Of a stretch of DNA of 22,335 nucleotides, positions 15,295-22,335 are shown piece by piece (within the stretch, counting starts at the first letter, position 1; each line of letters begins with the position of its first letter). The stretch covers positions 1 to 22,335 of the forward strand of contig JAGABD010000095.1 of NCBI GenBank assembly GCA_017614795.1, given 5' to 3'. This stretch comes from Bacteroidales bacterium (GTDB lineage Bacteria > Bacteroidota > Bacteroidia > Bacteroidales > UBA932). The notes beneath the pieces are model-generated. The model was not told the origin of the DNA. It worked only from the letters and a program-made list of their open reading frames with translations, and made no database searches. Position numbers and translations under genes: made by a program.

Positions 15295-15339
15295 GGAAAA
15301 ATGCGTATATTAGCAGATTGTAACGATATAATCGGGAAT

Positions 15340-17532
15340 ATGAAGAATATTGCAATAAAGTCGATTTTGGTTCTTGTCGCCTGTTTTTTGGCGCTTTCCT
15401 GCTCCAAGGAAAAGATAAGCACGAAGGATTCGAAAGTATATGTCGAAAGCGTAAAGGTCTCTCCGGCGAGCGTCTCCCTTCTGGTCGACGGCCAAAGCAG
15501 CCTTACCGTCAAGGTGAGCCCGGGCAATGCTACCAACAAGAAAGTCGAGTGGACATCGTCCATGCCCTCGGTGGCGACGGTGGACAAAAACGGAAAGGTG
15601 ACGGCACACTCCATCGGCAATGCGACAATCACGGCAACGTCGCTGATGGTGAACAGCAAGAGCGGCAGTTGCGCGGTTACCGTGGTGCCTACGCCCATCC
15701 CGACCACGGGCGTAACGATCGATCAGACGGGACTTCAGAAAATAAAGGTGGGCGGAAAGCTTCAGCTCACGGCTTCGCTCCAGCCTTCCAACACGACTTA
15801 TCACGGGATGACCTGGTCTTCAAGCGATGAAAAGATTGCCACTGTGAGCTCCGGCGGCAAGGTTACGGGCGTAGCCCGGGGCACGGCCACGATTACGGTC
15901 AAGACCGAGAACGGCAACCATACCGCCAGCGTGAAGGTTCAGGTTGTCCAGTCTTTCACTTCGGTTTCCATCACTTCTCCCACCACTTCCGACAGCCACT
16001 ACAACCCGTCGGAAGAGCGTTTCGAGTATATGGAAGGGGAGAGTTTCCAACTTCAGGTTTCCACTGTCCCCTCCGCGGCAGAGGACTCTCTGGTTTATTG
16101 GATTTCAGGCTATTCGTCCCCGGAGTATATAGAAGTTTCTCCCGAAGGCCTGGTGACTTGCCATAAGCCTTCCACCAGTTCGCACACGGTTTATGTCCAG
16201 TCGGCGGCCGACGAAGCAGTGTGCGGCAGCATAAAAGTACTGATTTACCCCAAGCCTTCGGGCATATCCCTCTCGGTAGAGGAGATTCCCGATGCCGAGG
16301 TTGTTTATAAGAGACGCGCAAGGGATTCCTGGGATATCGGCGTCGGTGCCACTCATAAGTATAAAGTAACTGTCGAGCCCAGTTCGGCGCCACAAACCGT
16401 GCGCATCCTGCAGCAACAGCCATACAACGGCAAGGCGACGTTCTCTCTCTCGGATGGCATCCTTACCGTAACCGTACCCTCGACGGCAACGCCCGCCACG
16501 GCTTCTTCCGGCGTCAAGGAGTCTTTCGTAACCCTCGCCGCGGAAGGCGGGTATTCGGAGCAGTTCGAATTCTATACCGTAAAACTCGACCCTTACAAAG
16601 CCAAAGAGGGCGACTACCTCGCAAAGGACCATGTGGATAAAGTCGGGATCGAGGACGGCGGTTATCGCGGAAACGGAGTGTACGATACCAAGGGAGCCAG
16701 TGTAAGCGTTGATTTTATTTTCGGAAGCAACGTCGAGAAATATAGGAATTCGATCATAATGTATATCGGCAGCGAACACTTGACAGACGATCCGCTTTGG
16801 GCGACATATGGCCCCAAGAAGAGCATCACCGGCACAAACGGCAAAGCCATACACGGAATTGCCGTGCCCAAGGATGCCAACAAGGTTTACAGGTCCGGCT
16901 TCACCACGGGAGAGATTTGGCAGAGCGACCACACTTTCATTGCCACCAACGGCGATTTGCCGGACTGGTGCGCCGGCAATGTGGCTTTGCTGAAGAATAC
17001 TTCGGCAAAGCACTCTGCCCTGTACAACACCTGCGCTCACGTAGGAGCAAATGCGGGCAATGGCTCTTCCTACGAAGTCCGCCCGGCAAACTTCTTCATA
17101 AATGACGCCACAAAGAAACCCAGCGTCGACAAGAATGTCAACTGCTCGGACGACAAGTATTGGAGCATTTCGGACTTCCGGGGCATGCTCCCTTCCATCG
17201 ACGAACGTGCCAGTATGACTGATTACCAGACCCCCTGGCTGTTCCCCACCCTCGCGGATATGTGCTGCGTCTTCAACGGCAAGAATTTCAATTTCGACAG
17301 CAATCCTCAGGATGTGGCGGAAGTGCAGTATCGCTTGGCGCTGCTCAAGAAGCGCACGGGCATAAACGACTGGGAGTTGACCTTCTGGGTGTCCCAGGAA
17401 AAGGACAAAGACAATGCAACACGCTTCAGAGTGCAGCCGTCGGTAACGGACAAGCCGCTGACTTACAATTTCTCCAGCGACAGCGGAACCAAGAGCTCGA
17501 GCGCGTTCGTCTACCCCGTCATCTACTTCTAA
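15340..17532 (+). CDS. Lipoprotein with bacterial Ig-like (Big_2) domains and a DUF1566/FISUMP-like C-terminus
   Basis: A 730-aa surface or periplasmic lipoprotein. The signal 'MKNIAIKSILVLVACFLALSC' gives lipidated C21, followed by Ser-Lys-Glu-Lys, which may promote surface export as in Bacteroidetes lipoproteins. Two clear Big_2 domains (about 33-115 and 120-205) share the pattern 'V.VSP.S..L.VG...L...V.P.N....V.W.SS...ATV...GKVTA...G.ATIT'. Two more diverged beta-rich segments run to about 420. The last ~300 residues include 'WLFPTLADM' near 633, 'FWVSQEKD' near 682 and a final 'FVYPVIYF', loosely like DUF1566/FISUMP modules; this is a weak match. Codon use looks less G+C-biased than in its neighbours. 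I chose Met at 15340 because it begins the signal peptide. The DUF2723 gene follows after 17 nt. It is probably an adhesin or carbohydrate-interacting protein; the ligand is unknown. Confidence 0.8.
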   Translation: MKNIAIKSILVLVACFLALSCSKEKISTKDSKVYVESVKVSPASVSLLVDGQSSLTVKVSPGNATNKKVEWTSSMPSVATVDKNGKVTAHSIGNATITATSLMVNSKSGSCAVTVVPTPIPTTGVTIDQTGLQKIKVGGKLQLTASLQPSNTTYHGMTWSSSDEKIATVSSGGKVTGVARGTATITVKTENGNHTASVKVQVVQSFTSVSITSPTTSDSHYNPSEERFEYMEGESFQLQVSTVPSAAEDSLVYWISGYSSPEYIEVSPEGLVTCHKPSTSSHTVYVQSAADEAVCGSIKVLIYPKPSGISLSVEEIPDAEVVYKRRARDSWDIGVGATHKYKVTVEPSSAPQTVRILQQQPYNGKATFSLSDGILTVTVPSTATPATASSGVKESFVTLAAEGGYSEQFEFYTVKLDPYKAKEGDYLAKDHVDKVGIEDGGYRGNGVYDTKGASVSVDFIFGSNVEKYRNSIIMYIGSEHLTDDPLWATYGPKKSITGTNGKAIHGIAVPKDANKVYRSGFTTGEIWQSDHTFIATNGDLPDWCAGNVALLKNTSAKHSALYNTCAHVGANAGNGSSYEVRPANFFINDATKKPSVDKNVNCSDDKYWSISDFRGMLPSIDERASMTDYQTPWLFPTLADMCCVFNGKNFNFDSNPQDVAEVQYRLALLKKRTGINDWELTFWVSQEKDKDNATRFRVQPSVTDKPLTYNFSSDSGTKSSSAFVYPVIYF

Positions 17533-17549
17533 TCGGATAAAAGCAGATT

Positions 17550-20500
17550 ATGCAGAATAAAAAGTTTGATTTCTGGAACAGGATTGCCGCGGCGGTGGCC
17601 TTCATCGTCTCGGCGGTCACTTATCTCCTTACCATAGAACCGTCGGCTTCCTTCTGGGATTGCGGCGAGTTCATCGCATCGTCCTACAAGCTCGAGGTGG
17701 GGCATCCTCCGGGAAACCCGACTTTCCAGCTCATCGCCCGCTTCTTCACGATGTTCGGCGACAAGATGGACGCCGCCATCCTGGTGAACGCGATGAGCGC
17801 GCTGTGTTCGGCCCTCACCATCTTCCTGCTGTACCTCACCATCGTGTGGTTCGCAAAGCGCCTGGTGCGCAAGGGTGAAGAAGGCTTCAGCGCGGGACAG
17901 GCCATCGCGATAATCGGTTCCGGCCTTGTCGGAGCGCTGGCATATTGCTTCTCCGACACCTTCTGGTTCTCGGCGGTAGAGGGCGAGGTATACGCAATGA
18001 GCTCGCTTTTCACCGCTCTCGTCTTCTGGGCGATGACTCGTTGGTACGACGTCGCCGACGAGCCCCGGGCAAACCGCTGGATCGTGCTCATCGCCCTGCT
18101 TATGGGCCTCAGCATCGGAGTGCATCTGCTCAACTTGCTGACAGTGCCGGCGCTGGTGTATATGTACTGGTACCGCAAGCACGAGGACCGCGAGTTCAGC
18201 TTCGGCGAGCTGGTGAAGATTTTCCTCATCGGAGTGGTGATACTGGCGCTGGTGCTCTTCGTCATCATTCCTCTTCTTCCCAAGTTCGCGGCTTACTTCG
18301 ACCTCTTCTTCGTGAACTGGCTGGGCCTGCCGTACAACGTGGGCGCCGCCTTCTTCCTGATTCTGGTGCTTGGCCTCTGCTTCTGGGGACTTTTCGCCAC
18401 GCTCAAGAGCGAAAAGGCCTTCTGGAACACCGCCCTGCTGTGCCTCACCTCCATCATCATAGGATTCTCCATCTTCAGCATAGATATCATCCGCTCCTGC
18501 GCGAAGACACCCACTAACGAGTACCAGCCGGACAACGCCTTCACGCTTGTCCGCTACCTCTCGCGCGAGCAGTACGGAAGCACCCCGCTCATCTACGGAC
18601 AGTACTTCGACGCGCAGTACGAAGTCGCCTCCAACAAGTACTGGGCTCCGCTCGACGGCAAGTACAAGAAGGTGGAAGGCCCCGGCTACGCCAAGTACCG
18701 TTCGGACAGCAAGATGCTCTTCCCCCGTATGTGGAGCAATTCCGACCCCAAGGGCATCGAGTTCTACCTGAAATACACCGGAGGCAAGGGTTCTCCTGTC
18801 CGCGGGGCGAAATACCGCAAGCCTACCATGGTAGACAACCTGTACTTCTTCTTCGACTATCAGCTGGGGTGGATGTACTGGCGCTACTTCATGTGGAACT
18901 TCGTCGGCCGCCAGAACGAGATTCACGGCCCGAGCCAGAACCTCTTCTACGGAAACTGGGAAAGCGGAGTGCGGTTCATCGATGAATGGCGACTGGGCGA
19001 CCAGAGCGAGGCTCCGGCGCTCCTGAGCGGGAACAAGGGCAAGAACCACTACTATTTCCTGCCTTTCCTGCTCGGTCTGCTCGGCATCTTCTTCCAGGCC
19101 GGACGCGACAAGAGAGGCTCGTGGCTCACCTTCCTGATGTTCTTTATGACGGGCATCGCCATCGTGATATATCTTAACCAGCCGCCCTTCCAGGTGCGCG
19201 AACGCGACTACGCATATGCAGGCTCCTTCTATTTCTTCTGCGTGTGGATAGGTCTCGGCGTCGTGGCTGTCTGGGACTGGCTGGCGGATTCGCTCAAGCG
19301 TAAAGGGGAGATGCCTCTCGCCGCGCTCGTGTCGCTGGCGCTCCTGCTGGTGCCCGTGCTGATGGGCGCGCAGAACTGGGACGACCACGACCGCAGCCAC
19401 CGTGCCACCGCCGCCGAAATAGGCTACGACTATCTCAATTCCACCGGCACCCAGGGCCTTCTCGTCACCCACGGCGACAACGACACCTTCCCTCTCTGGT
19501 ACAGCCAGGAGGTCGAAGAGGTGCGCCCCGACGTCCGTGTTGTGAATACCAGCCTTCTCGGCACCGACTGGCACATCGACCAGATGAAATGGGCCTGCAA
19601 CGAAAGCCGTCCGCTGGATCTCGGCCTGGGCCCCCACCATTATCTCTACGGAACCAACGAGATGGTTCCCGTCTACGAGACCAAGACGGCCGAAACGCCG
19701 ATTTCCGAGGTGATGGCGGATTTCCGCAATCCCAGGATGAAGGTGAAGCTCGGCGGGCGCAGCGTGGATTTCATCTGCGCGCGCAAGATTTCGGTGCCCG
19801 TGAACAAGGAGAACGCCGTCGCCTGCGGCCTCGTGAGCCCCGAATTTGCGGACAGGATGCAGGACAAGCTCGTTCTCGAGATCCCCAAGGACAAGAATTT
19901 CCTCACGAAGCCCGAGCTCTTCATGCTCGACCTTCTGTCGAAATACAAGTGGGACAGGCCCATCAGCCTTCTGAATATGGGCGGCGACCTGAACATCGGC
20001 ATCAAGGACTGGTTCGAGTATCAGGGCTACTCGGTGCGCATAGTTCCCTGGCGCAACAGGCCCGGTTCCACCAGCCCCGGCATCGTGGACACCGACAACC
20101 TCTGGCGCCTGATGACAGAAGTCTACAAGTGGGATGCGCTGAAGGCCGACAAATGGTTCGTGGACTACCAGAACTGCTACACTTTCCTCGGCGTGATGCC
20201 CATCCGCGGACTCTTCTGCAACTGCGCGGACGCATTCCTGAACGCGGGTCAGAACGACCGCGCGCTGGCAATGCTCGACAAGTGCCAGGAAGTGATGTGG
20301 CGTTTCCCGCTGAGCGCGATTCCTCTCGGATTCTCGGGCAACGACTATATGATAGTCAAGATAATCAGCCTGTACTACAAGCTCGGCGCGGTCGACAAGG
20401 CCCGCGAGCTGTCAGCCCGCTTCGCAGACGATGTCATCGGGAGCGCGTCGTTCTATCTGGATTTCTACGATGTGGCCAAGTCGGAGTTCGAGCTCTGCGG

Positions 20501-20609
20501 CAACTACATCTACTACCTCACGGATACGATGAAGGAGTACGGCGACACCGCACAGGCGCGCGACATCATCACGCGGTTCAATGCAAACGTGAAAAGGGTT
20601 ACCGAGTAA
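17550..20609 (+). CDS. DUF2723 (TMEM260-like, GT-C-type) membrane protein
   Basis: A 1019-aa protein with a multi-span N-terminal half and a soluble C-terminal half (from about residue 610). Spans include 'IAAAVAFIVSAVTYLLTI' near 10-28, and the family's most conserved segment follows: 'SASFWDCGEFIASSYKLEVGHPPGNP'. The Asp/Glu-bearing first extracytoplasmic loop is typical of GT-C glycosyltransferases that use lipid-linked sugars. Later motifs are 'QVRERDYAYAGSFYFFCVWIG', 'LLVTHGDNDTFPLWYSQEVE' and 'VRVVNTSLLGTDWH'. DUF2723 is abundant in Bacteroidetes, and its eukaryotic relative TMEM260 is an O-mannosyltransferase, so transfer of sugar to exported proteins is plausible but not shown. Length is normal for the family. 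It lies 17 nt after the Ig-like lipoprotein, a possible substrate. Its 3' end overlaps the convergent methyltransferase gene by 11 nt. Confidence 0.88.
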   Translation: MQNKKFDFWNRIAAAVAFIVSAVTYLLTIEPSASFWDCGEFIASSYKLEVGHPPGNPTFQLIARFFTMFGDKMDAAILVNAMSALCSALTIFLLYLTIVWFAKRLVRKGEEGFSAGQAIAIIGSGLVGALAYCFSDTFWFSAVEGEVYAMSSLFTALVFWAMTRWYDVADEPRANRWIVLIALLMGLSIGVHLLNLLTVPALVYMYWYRKHEDREFSFGELVKIFLIGVVILALVLFVIIPLLPKFAAYFDLFFVNWLGLPYNVGAAFFLILVLGLCFWGLFATLKSEKAFWNTALLCLTSIIIGFSIFSIDIIRSCAKTPTNEYQPDNAFTLVRYLSREQYGSTPLIYGQYFDAQYEVASNKYWAPLDGKYKKVEGPGYAKYRSDSKMLFPRMWSNSDPKGIEFYLKYTGGKGSPVRGAKYRKPTMVDNLYFFFDYQLGWMYWRYFMWNFVGRQNEIHGPSQNLFYGNWESGVRFIDEWRLGDQSEAPALLSGNKGKNHYYFLPFLLGLLGIFFQAGRDKRGSWLTFLMFFMTGIAIVIYLNQPPFQVRERDYAYAGSFYFFCVWIGLGVVAVWDWLADSLKRKGEMPLAALVSLALLLVPVLMGAQNWDDHDRSHRATAAEIGYDYLNSTGTQGLLVTHGDNDTFPLWYSQEVEEVRPDVRVVNTSLLGTDWHIDQMKWACNESRPLDLGLGPHHYLYGTNEMVPVYETKTAETPISEVMADFRNPRMKVKLGGRSVDFICARKISVPVNKENAVACGLVSPEFADRMQDKLVLEIPKDKNFLTKPELFMLDLLSKYKWDRPISLLNMGGDLNIGIKDWFEYQGYSVRIVPWRNRPGSTSPGIVDTDNLWRLMTEVYKWDALKADKWFVDYQNCYTFLGVMPIRGLFCNCADAFLNAGQNDRALAMLDKCQEVMWRFPLSAIPLGFSGNDYMIVKIISLYYKLGAVDKARELSARFADDVIGSASFYLDFYDVAKSEFELCGNYIYYLTDTMKEYGDTAQARDIITRFNANVKRVTE

Positions 20610-21498
20610 GCCTCACGTAGATACTCAGGGGAAGGGCTTTGCCGAAGCGGTCGTTCAGGGCGAGTTCGCCGGACTGCAGGGTGAAGCCCTTTTTCAGTCC
20701 GAAGGCCTCGCGCACAAGCGTTTCGCCGAGTGCGGCGCTGTAGCCGTTGGAGTAGAGGTTGAGGACCATGAAGCCCTTCTCGGGGTTGAGGATGCGCGAG
20801 ACTTCCCGCAGCATTCCGAAGAGGCATTCGTCCAGTTTCCACTTCTCGCCGTCGGGACCGTGGCCGTAGGCCGGAGGGTCCAGGATGATGCCGTCGTAGA
20901 CGTGGCCGCGCTTGGCTTCGCGCGAGGCGAATTTCATCGCGTCCTCCACCACCCAGCGGATGCCGTCGAGGCCGCTGCGTTCCATATTGCCGCGGGCCCA
21001 GGTCACCACCTGCCGCACGCTGTCGAGATGCGTGACGTCGGCTCCCGCAGCCTTTGCGGCGAGAGAAGCGCCTCCCGTATAGGCGAAGAGATTCAAGACC
21101 TTGTCTCCCTTGTTCACCGACTTGTAGATGAATTCCCAGTTGGGCGCCTGCTCGGGGAAGACGCCGACGTGCTTGAAGGCGGTGAGGCCGAGGCGGAGGC
21201 TGAACTCCAGCCCCTTCTGCAGACCCGGATACTTGATGTACCACTGGTCGTCCATCGCCTTGAGCTTGTCCCAGGTGCCGCTGTCCTCCTTCCCCGCCTT
21301 GCCGAATCCGGCGCCGGGACGGAAGTGGACGTGGGCGAACTTGCGCCACTCGGCCGCGCCCATCGAAGGCTCCCAAAGGGCCTTGGGCTCGGGGCGTATC
21401 AGCACATAGGGCCCGAAACGCTCGAGTTTTTCGCCGTTTCCGCTGTCCAGCAGCTCGTAATCTTTCCAGGCTTTGTCGGGGAATTCAACCATACTCAT
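20599..21498 (-). CDS. RlmI/RlmK-like class I SAM-dependent methyltransferase
   Basis: A 299-aa cytosolic enzyme, predicted to methylate RNA (probably a cytosine of 23S rRNA by analogy with RlmI/RlmK). Visible features are 'ALWEPSM' and 'YIKYPGLQKGLEFSLRLGLTAFKHVGVFPEQAPNW' in the N-terminal part. Motif I is 'VLNLFAYTGGASLAAKAAGA' (134-153), 'VTHLDSV' is the SAM ribose acid, and 'GIILDPPAYGHGPDGEKWKL' carries DPPAYG (207-212). The PUA domain of RlmI is absent, and no Cys nucleophile of the NSUN/RsmB type is evident, so the exact target is open. Met1 (21498) is used; Met3 (21492) is a near alternative. Its -7 element forms an inverted repeat with that of the divergent pgk. The 3' end overlaps the DUF2723 gene by 11 nt. 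Confidence 0.85.
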   Translation of the reverse strand: MSMVEFPDKAWKDYELLDSGNGEKLERFGPYVLIRPEPKALWEPSMGAAEWRKFAHVHFRPGAGFGKAGKEDSGTWDKLKAMDDQWYIKYPGLQKGLEFSLRLGLTAFKHVGVFPEQAPNWEFIYKSVNKGDKVLNLFAYTGGASLAAKAAGADVTHLDSVRQVVTWARGNMERSGLDGIRWVVEDAMKFASREAKRGHVYDGIILDPPAYGHGPDGEKWKLDECLFGMLREVSRILNPEKGFMVLNLYSNGYSAALGETLVREAFGLKKGFTLQSGELALNDRFGKALPLSIYVRLTR

Positions 21499-21513
21499 TT
21501 TTGCTTCGACATG

Positions 21514-21545
21514 GCAAAGGTAAGGATTTATTTTACTACCTTTGC
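21514..21545. promoter_or_regulatory. Divergent promoter region with inverted -7 elements (methyltransferase / pgk)
   Basis: A perfect 9-bp inverted repeat, GCAAAGGTA (21514-21522) and TACCTTTGC (21537-21545), has a 14-nt A/T-rich spacer. Each arm holds an exact TAnnTTTG element: TACCTTTG on the minus strand for the methyltransferase (16 nt before its ATG), and TACCTTTG on the plus strand for pgk (30 nt before its ATG). Each element falls where the other promoter would need its -33 box, and neither has a good TTTG there. Confidence 0.6.
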
Positions 21546-21574
21546 GTTCTGGAATTCAAATAATACAAAATAAA

Positions 21575-22335
21575 ATGCAGCACATTGATTCTTACGATTT
21601 CCGTGGCAAAAAAGCCATAGTTCGCGTGGACTTCAACGTCCCTCTCAACGAAAACTTCGAAATTACCGACGACACCCGCATCCGCAGGGCTATGCCCACC
21701 CTCAAGAAAGTTCTTGCAGGCGGCGGTTCGGTCATCATAATGTCGCACCTCGGCCGTCCCAAGAAAGTGGACGCCAAGTTCTCGCTGAAGCACATCGTCG
21801 CCCACGTTGGCGAATGCCTCGGAGTTCCCGTACAGTTCGCCGACGACTGCCAGAAGGCTGACGCCCAGGCGGCGGCCCTCAAACCGGGCGAAGCCCTTCT
21901 GCTCGAAAACCTCCGCTTCTATGCAGAGGAGGAAGGCAAGCCCCGCGGACTCGCCGAAGACGCTTCCGACGAGGAGAAGGCTGCGGCCAAGAAGGCCGTG
22001 AAAGAAAGCCAGAAGGCGTTCACCGCCAAGCTCGCTTCCTATGCGGACTGCTACATCAACGATGCATTCGGCACCGCCCACCGCGCTCACGCCTCCACCG
22101 CCCTCATCGCGGCCTACTTCCCGAACGACAAGATGTTCGGCTACCTGATGGAAGGCGAAATCAACGCCATCGACAACGTGCTCAAGAACGCGAAGCACCC
22201 CTTCACCGCGATCATCGGCGGCAGCAAGGTGTCCAGCAAGCTCGCAGTGCTCGAGAACTTCGTCGGCAAGGTGGACAACCTCATCATCGGCGGCGGTATG
22301 GGCTATACCTTCATCAAGGCCGAAGGCGGCAAGAT
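21575..22335 (+). CDS. pgk: Phosphoglycerate kinase, N-terminal part (3' end outside window)
   Basis: The first ~253 codons are present and the frame is open to the window end. The enzyme makes ATP from 1,3-bisphosphoglycerate in glycolysis. Motifs are the signature '[14 protein letters not shown]' with substrate Arg and Asp, '[14 protein letters not shown]', '[11 protein letters not shown]', '[14 protein letters not shown]', '[16 protein letters not shown]' and '[20 protein letters not shown]', followed by '[16 protein letters not shown]' at the domain boundary. The insertion '[21 protein letters not shown]' before the 'KLASYAD' segment is a feature I recall from Bacteroidetes enzymes. The ATG at 21575 lies in an A-rich context with no Shine-Dalgarno sequence, about 30 nt downstream of its -7 element. 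Confidence 0.97.
   Translation, partial: MQHIDSYDFRGKKAIVRVDFNVPLNENFEITDDTRIRRAMPTLKKVLAGGGSVIIMSHLGRPKKVDAKFSLKHIVAHVGECLGVPVQFADDCQKADAQAAALKPGEALLLENLRFYAEEEGKPRGLAEDASDEEKAAAKKAVKESQKAFTAKLASYADCYINDAFGTAHRAHASTALIAAYFPNDKMFGYLMEGEINAIDNVLKNAKHPFTAIIGGSKVSSKLAVLENFVGKVDNLIIGGGMGYTFIKAEGGK

Noticed and set aside
13947..15323. Plus-strand open frame opposite rnpA, hemD and yciH
   Set aside because: All three minus-strand genes have recognisable family motifs, and the plus-strand translation has none.
15274..15339. Earlier in-frame ATG for the Ig-like lipoprotein
   Set aside because: It would place 22 polar residues ahead of a clean lipoprotein signal and overlap the yciH start; the ATG at 15340 starts the signal peptide.
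17529..19640. Long minus-strand open frame opposite the DUF2723 gene
   Set aside because: Low-complexity, charged translation with no family features; it is the shadow of a gene with clear membrane spans and motifs.
21536..22198. Minus-strand open frame opposite pgk
   Set aside because: pgk on the plus strand is unmistakable and open to the window end; the antisense frame has no motif.

Overview
This window looks like a chromosomal housekeeping segment from a G+C-rich member of the Bacteroidetes, most likely Bacteroidales. G+C is roughly 60% by eye. The assignment rests on four things. (1) Seven exact matches to the Bacteroidetes -7 promoter element TAnnTTTG sit just upstream of genes. (2) Shine-Dalgarno sequences are almost absent, and starts are A/T-rich. 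(3) Families typical of the phylum are present: a DUF2723 glycosyltransferase-like membrane protein, a DUF4783 protein, a Bacteroidetes-type DnaX C-terminus and a Cys-rich single-pass peptide. (4) A lipoprotein carries Ig-like domains. Genus and species cannot be read from the window.

Layout. 2-619 is the 3' end of dnaX (window-truncated). 644-5505 is a tight plus-strand run: lptB (LPS export ATPase), a secreted FAD oxidoreductase, a sigma-54-type response regulator lacking its DNA-binding domain, cmk and ispH. Gaps are 12 nt or less and the last pair overlaps by 4 nt. efp follows from its own promoter. A minus-strand DUF4783 secreted protein (6134-6547) converges on efp. A second plus-strand run (6591-13699) carries rlmH, an NtrY-like multi-pass sensor kinase of 1159 aa, engB, prs, a Cys-rich membrane peptide and der. 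Three minus-strand genes follow (15281 down to 13817): yciH/SUI1, hemD and rnpA. An Ig-like lipoprotein and the DUF2723 protein are on plus (15340-20609). A minus-strand RlmI-like methyltransferase overlaps the latter tail-to-tail by 11 nt. The start of pgk (21575 to window end) is divergent from it.

Themes. Most genes serve translation, GTPase-driven ribosome assembly, nucleotide, isoprenoid and tetrapyrrole synthesis, and envelope biogenesis. The response regulator and the sensor kinase, about 3 kb apart, are plausibly an NtrY/NtrX-like pair, which would put a sigma-54-linked envelope or metabolic signal among housekeeping genes. No gene-free stretch exceeds 300 bases. No tRNA, rRNA, CRISPR array, insertion sequence or prophage gene was seen.

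The strongest unexplained signals are: a ~58-nt dispersed repeat with hairpin potential, found both inside the dnaX coding linker and in the der/rnpA intergenic gap; a marked shortage of CATG shaped by synonymous codon choice; promoter elements so close to start codons that the mRNAs may be leaderless; and two divergent -7 elements that form a perfect inverted repeat between the methyltransferase and pgk.
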